NCBI RefSeq assembly: GCF_030867145.1
Contig: NC_134440.1
Location: forward strand, 248,001 to 312,000
Direction of reading: 5' to 3'
DNA: 64,000 nt
From: Opisthocomus hoazin
Taxonomy: Eukaryota > Chordata > Aves > Opisthocomiformes > Opisthocomidae
Made by a program: the position numbers and the translations under genes. Below are positions 59,536-64,000 of the stretch, one piece after another. Position 1 is the first letter of the stretch. Each line of letters begins with the position of its first letter. The notes under the pieces are model-generated. The model worked only from the letters and a program-made list of their open reading frames with translations, searched no databases and was not told the DNA's origin.

Positions 59536-60424
59536 GTTAAGTTTTATTAATACGCAGTTTCCTATGTTGGCTTTTTGCTGTTTGGCACTTCTCTTCCTTC
59601 CCCAGCTGCTGAAGGTGCCAGCATTTCTCGCTTTCATTGCCTTTAATTGTGTTCCTTGGTATTTGAGTTCTTGGTGTGTCAGGTCTCGGGACTCTGCAGT
59701 GGGGCACCAGTAAGCAGCTGGGGCTTGCCTGCGAGCAGTTGTGTGGGTGCCTGTGACCTGCTCGGCCTCACCTCGGGAGACTGCGGCTACCGCGGGGCAG
59801 GGAGGAATTCTCCCGTACAGCTTCCCTGCCTCTTAATTACAGAGCTCCTCGTCGTCGTGCTGGGGCTTCTTGACCTGTTGTCCGCTATGCTCCTCTCTTC
59901 CTAGTGCAGGTGAGGCTGGGAAGCAGCGTCCGGGCTCTTGCTTCAAGAGCACAGCTCACTCCCTTGGAGTGAAGAGGGCATGTGGAGAAGAAAAAGAATC
60001 TGATTAGGCCATTTGGGCTGTAGGTGACAAAATCAAGGTTTAATAAGACACATTTGCCCGCTTTTGTGTGTTGACTCTGAAGCAAAAACGTGCGAGTGTG
60101 TTGCTGTTTCGACATACTGAAAGAAGGCAGGAGAGGAAAGCCCTCACTGCGTGTGGCTGCAGCAGTGCCCTTTTCTCTCCTCCTTGTCTTCATCATCGGT
60201 CGGGTCTGACGTGGTGCAGCATTGCAGCTGGAGCGCAGGCCGGCGCCGGCTGGGGCTGGTGGATCCAGAGCAGCTCGGAGGTGCAGTCGGCAAATGCCAG
60301 GTGTTTGTCCCTGTTATTGCATCTTGAAAATCTCGCTGCTTGGGACCAGCTGATGGCCTGTGGTAACTTGTTCTCACCTTTACCTTTGCTTCCTTCTCCT
60401 TCCTGGAGGAGAAGTTTTATATTG

Positions 60425-60520
60425 CCCTGGGTAAGTGACTTCAACCCCTCCATGCCCTGGCTATCCCATCTGCAAAATGGGTACAAGCAATGTGTTACAA
60501 AGGAAGCATGCAAAATGTGG
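60425..60520 (-). repeat. MIR-like SINE fossil
   Basis: Reversed MIR order: CTGGGTAAGTGACTTCAACCCCTCC, then CCATCTGCAAAATGGGTACAAG. One of the best matches in the window. Confidence 0.65.
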
Positions 60521-63500
60521 CTTATAACAAGTCCTTTCGTGTTAATCTTCATCTTCTTGAGCTTTTATCTTTGGAATGATTTCACACCACATTGTCTCAT
60601 TTCTCTAATGAGAGTTGCTGGTGAGACTGAAGATGAGAACAGGGGTGGGGGAACATCATCAGGTTTACCTCCCAATCTGCAATGCCCCTTTGTTGTATTA
60701 GGAAATGCAAACATTTGAAAGGTCTAGGAGAATAGAATTTAACAGCCAGCCGCAGACGCTGAAGGCCAGGCAAACACGGGGAAGGAGTGTCATGTGTCTG
60801 TCGGGGAGTTTGGCAAACCCTTGGCCGAAGGGAGCAGGGAGCTCGCCCCTGACTCCTGTCCGTCAGTTCAGGACCGTGTGTCTTGGTGGGTGATGTGCAC
60901 AGGTCTGGTGAGGTTTTGAGCTCTGCAGAATTTCTTTCCATACCTCCCTCGTGGCTGACGGGTCTGTCCTGGCGGCAGGGCCGAGTCTGTGCGCCTTTAA
61001 CCAAGCCGCGTGGAAGCTTATGATCAGGTGTGTTTGTTTCATCTTTTATTTTTAAGAAGGCTCAATTTCGGGAGGCGGTTTCTCCTCTCACTGCTGTCCT
61101 ACCTGGAGAGCCTGTGGGCGTCGACTGGGCTCCCTGGGTCCTCCCTCCGACTTCTAGCTTGTGCACAAAACAAACCGCTCTGGGGACCCCGACTTGAGGA
61201 GGGTCCTTTCCCACTCAGAAGTCTTCTGCAGCTCGATCTACCAGGTACTGCTTGCGTTAAGCAGAGTGTAGCAGAGGGTCTCTACCATGAAAATGGAGAC
61301 TTAAAGTGCTCCAGGTGTCAAAGTCTTGCTCAGGTGTCAAAGAGCTGTTGAACCCGCGCATCCCTGAGTTTACCTCATTCTGTTCTGTTTGTATTTGTTC
61401 TTATTCTGGTTTTCACCTTTTTTTTAGTTAAGCATTTTAGCCTCCGTTCATTCTCCTTCTTCATTTGCGTTTCTTCTCTCTCCCCTCCGTCCCTCCTTTT
61501 TCTCTCCCAAAAGAACAACAAACAAAAACCAATCGGTATTTTGCGAGAGTAAAGGAGTCTTCGTGGCTGGTTTTGGGTGACCCTCCAGGTGAGGCGGTTG
61601 GGCTGTGACTTGCCTCTTCGGAGACCTGGGCAGGTTCCGTATTCCACATCACCTGGTGTGAAGTTAAAGCTCTGCCGGAAAGGCTTTACTCCTGCCGTGT
61701 TTGGAAGAAGACTTGGTCTCCAGTGCCTTGAACAATTAGAAGGTGACTAATAACTTGAATCCAGTTTCCCTGCTAATTTGCAGTGCCCTGTAGTGAACTC
61801 TGCTGTGGCATGAAAGGGATCAGTGTGCGAGTGCTTCGTCTTCTGGTTTTGGTGTCTTATGCGTCACCTTCTGACTTGGGCTTATTCCTGTATAAACACG
61901 AACCAAACTAAATTAAAAAGTTCTCCCCAGATCTCTCTGGACCCGGTAGCCCAAGCCGCAGGCATGGTCAGGAGGCGTCCACCGCACTTCCAGTCATCCG
62001 TAACAACGTGCGCTTTTTGTTGCCCTCGCTCCAGCCTGGGAATGGGAGCCAGAGGGGTGGGAACAAAAAAAAATGAAGCCTGTAGAAGAGCACTCCCACA
62101 AGGCAGGAGATGAGCCCTGGCACGAAGTAAACATCATTCCTCCCCCACTCCCCCCACTTCCAGTATCTTCAGCTGGCTGTAAAGGGATATTTAAGAAGTC
62201 AGGTACCTGAAGAAGTTTCTAAAACACCCAGTAGCAAGTGAGGCTCCGTGATACCTTCTTATTTTTGCACCCCAGCAAGTGGAAACAACTCATTGCTGTG
62301 CAAGTAGTGTGGTTGGTCCAGCAGAGAGTATGGAAATGGATCTGCTGCCTTACCTTCCGGGCAGAGGTTCCGCAGACTCCTTATCATAATTACTGATTCT
62401 ATAACAGTAAATGTTGTTACTCAAAGTTCTGACAAAAGTGGGTACCAACAACTTCGAAGAATGTCGGATGGCACCTCAGCGGGGTGGTTGTTGTTTTGGA
62501 TCGTATTTGATGGGAGCCCAGATAAACCCAGTGACGGGTGTGTAGGGTGGGGGGGAGCTGGTCTCAAGGCAGTCTTCCCCCGGCCCCATTAAGTATCCAA
62601 AAGGAGTTTGTGATGGGGTCTGTGCGCTAAAGTGCCAGATTGCCGGAGGGAATAAAGGCTTAGTCTGTAGCTTTTCAATAGAAAGAAATGAAGCCTTGAT
62701 TGAGTTTTAACTTGGTCTTGAAATTGATTTTGACATGACCTGTCTTACTCACTTTGGGGTACAAATGCCCAATTTTACTACTTGGAACACTACAGGAGTT
62801 GGCATTCAAGACAGCTTTTTCTTTTTCTTTTTTTTAAAGTTCACTAGAACACTTCCAATGAAGTGATGCTGGTTAACTGGTTTACTGTTTCCTAACTCCA
62901 TCTAGATGGAGAGACTCTTGGCAGTGCTGGCTGCTGAAGCTGCGTCTCCCGCGCACCAGACCGCTGCCCCGTGGCCGACACAGTCGTTAGCAGCAGGGTT
63001 CCTTAAAATCGTGTTGTAAACGCCGAGAGCTGGCTGGGTCGAGCGGGGCCCAGCGCCCGTGTGGGCTGCTGTTGGAACAGGGCAAGCCCCACTGCCGCAG
63101 CAGAGTCACGCCTGTGCCTGTTTCGTAGGGGAGGTGTTGCTGAAGATGATCCTCAGTGGCTTTGCTCTTAGTTCGGTTTGTGCTACGGATGCTGAAGACT
63201 TTCCAGCTACTAAAATGAGTCAGAAAAAGAAATCGTTAAATCTCACACAGATGCCGATTTACCTGTTGCTGTAGGTAGGAGCAACTTCCTTGCCGTGGCC
63301 TGATAGCTGTGCTCAGTATGTTCATTTGCTGAAACAGCCACGTGATGACGAGCTTTCAAATGCATGCAAGAATTAGAGGAAGTAAATGGGAGGCATTCAT
63401 ATTTCATAGGATCGTAGAAAATCCCGTCTGCAGCGGAGTTGGGTACTGCGGCTGTGCACGTGTCCCTAGCGTTGCGGTGTGTACAGACACACTGAACCAC

Positions 63501-64000
63501 CTATTGAGATTCACACACAACACAAATCTAAAGTTTTCTGGGTTTCATTGTAAAATAGCGAAATTACACGTGTGCCGATCGCAGGCACGACGCTGGTGTG
63601 CCGCTCGGTAGGGTGCTGCTGAGCGTGGACTTCCCGTTCTGCCGTCGGCTGGCTCGCGTGGTGGGGTTCAGGGCTTAGGAGGTGTAGTCTTGGAAAGCAA
63701 GCGCCTGCCTGTTGTGGCAGCGGAAGAAGCCTTGCCCCCCAGTGAAGCTGCGTGCTTTGTGGTGTCTGGGGAAGGTGCCCAGGGAAGCTTCGCCTGTCTG
63801 TGGGCTGGGCTCTTGACGAGCGGAGGATGCTCTGTGGGCAGTATCCTGCCTTTCTGGGCTGTGCGCTGGGGAGAAGTGTGCCTTTGGTGCCTTCAAAGTC
63901 CTGTCACATTTATAGAGTTAATGATGTCTTAGGCCTTTTTAAAATTCAAATTCACTTTTGTAGTTGGGGGAAAAGGAAGATGATGTTTGTAACAGCTTTT

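Larger units (their letters stand above)
55950..64000. other. Non-coding stretch to the right window edge
   Basis: Probably intronic sequence of the same gene. Two MIR-like fossils and a 20-plus poly(T) run near 59.19 kb are the only recognised items. No GATAD2A coding exon was found. Confidence 0.5.

Noticed and set aside
60068-60718. Plus-strand 216-codon open frame
   Set aside because: It runs through a MIR-like fossil and shows no recognisable domain or splice pattern.
63400-63440. Possible CR1 tail (CATAGGATCGTAGAAAA)
   Set aside because: Too short; the preceding GGTTGGAAGGGACC block of CR1 is absent.

Overview
This is vertebrate nuclear DNA, almost certainly from a bird. Genes are split into short exons with GT-AG introns, promoters sit in CpG islands, a CR1 LINE and an avian-type LTR are present, and several old MIR-like SINE remnants can be recognised. 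Gene order matches human 19p13.11 (SUGP1, MAU2, then GATAD2A). The avian equivalent is probably a GC-rich microchromosome; the species cannot be named from sequence alone.

Layout. (1) 1-18349, minus strand: SUGP1, a spliceosomal SURP/G-patch protein. Thirteen coding exons were assembled by hand; every junction keeps phase and they sum to 700 codons. Only the short last exon lies outside the left edge, behind a CR1 element. (2) 18350-18733: a CpG-rich bidirectional promoter whose two start codons lie about 0.4 kb apart. (3) 18734-33220, plus strand: MAU2, the NIPBL partner in the cohesin loader, complete in 19 coding exons (665 residues), followed by a long 3' UTR that probably ends near 37.7 kb. 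(4) 37.7-40 kb: intergenic. (5) 40.1-42.4 kb and 53.9-55.9 kb: two strong CpG islands with CCAAT boxes and splice donors, best read as alternative 5' ends of the next gene, GATAD2A by synteny. No coding exon of it was found up to 64 kb, so 42.5-64 kb is probably its large first intron(s).

Most notable points: an in-frame minisatellite in SUGP1 exon 8 encoding a Ser-Pro-Leu-rich tract just before the U2AF-ligand motif; an 18-nt micro-exon in MAU2 followed by an intron with a textbook U12-type donor; an intron/exon stretch nearly identical upstream of both SURP-encoding exons of SUGP1; opposed ZNF143-like motifs in the shared promoter; an inverted pair of MIR fossils; and a 67-bp intronic tandem duplication.

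The two complete genes act in different nuclear processes, branch-point recognition (SUGP1) and cohesin loading (MAU2). They share only the promoter and housekeeping-type regulation.
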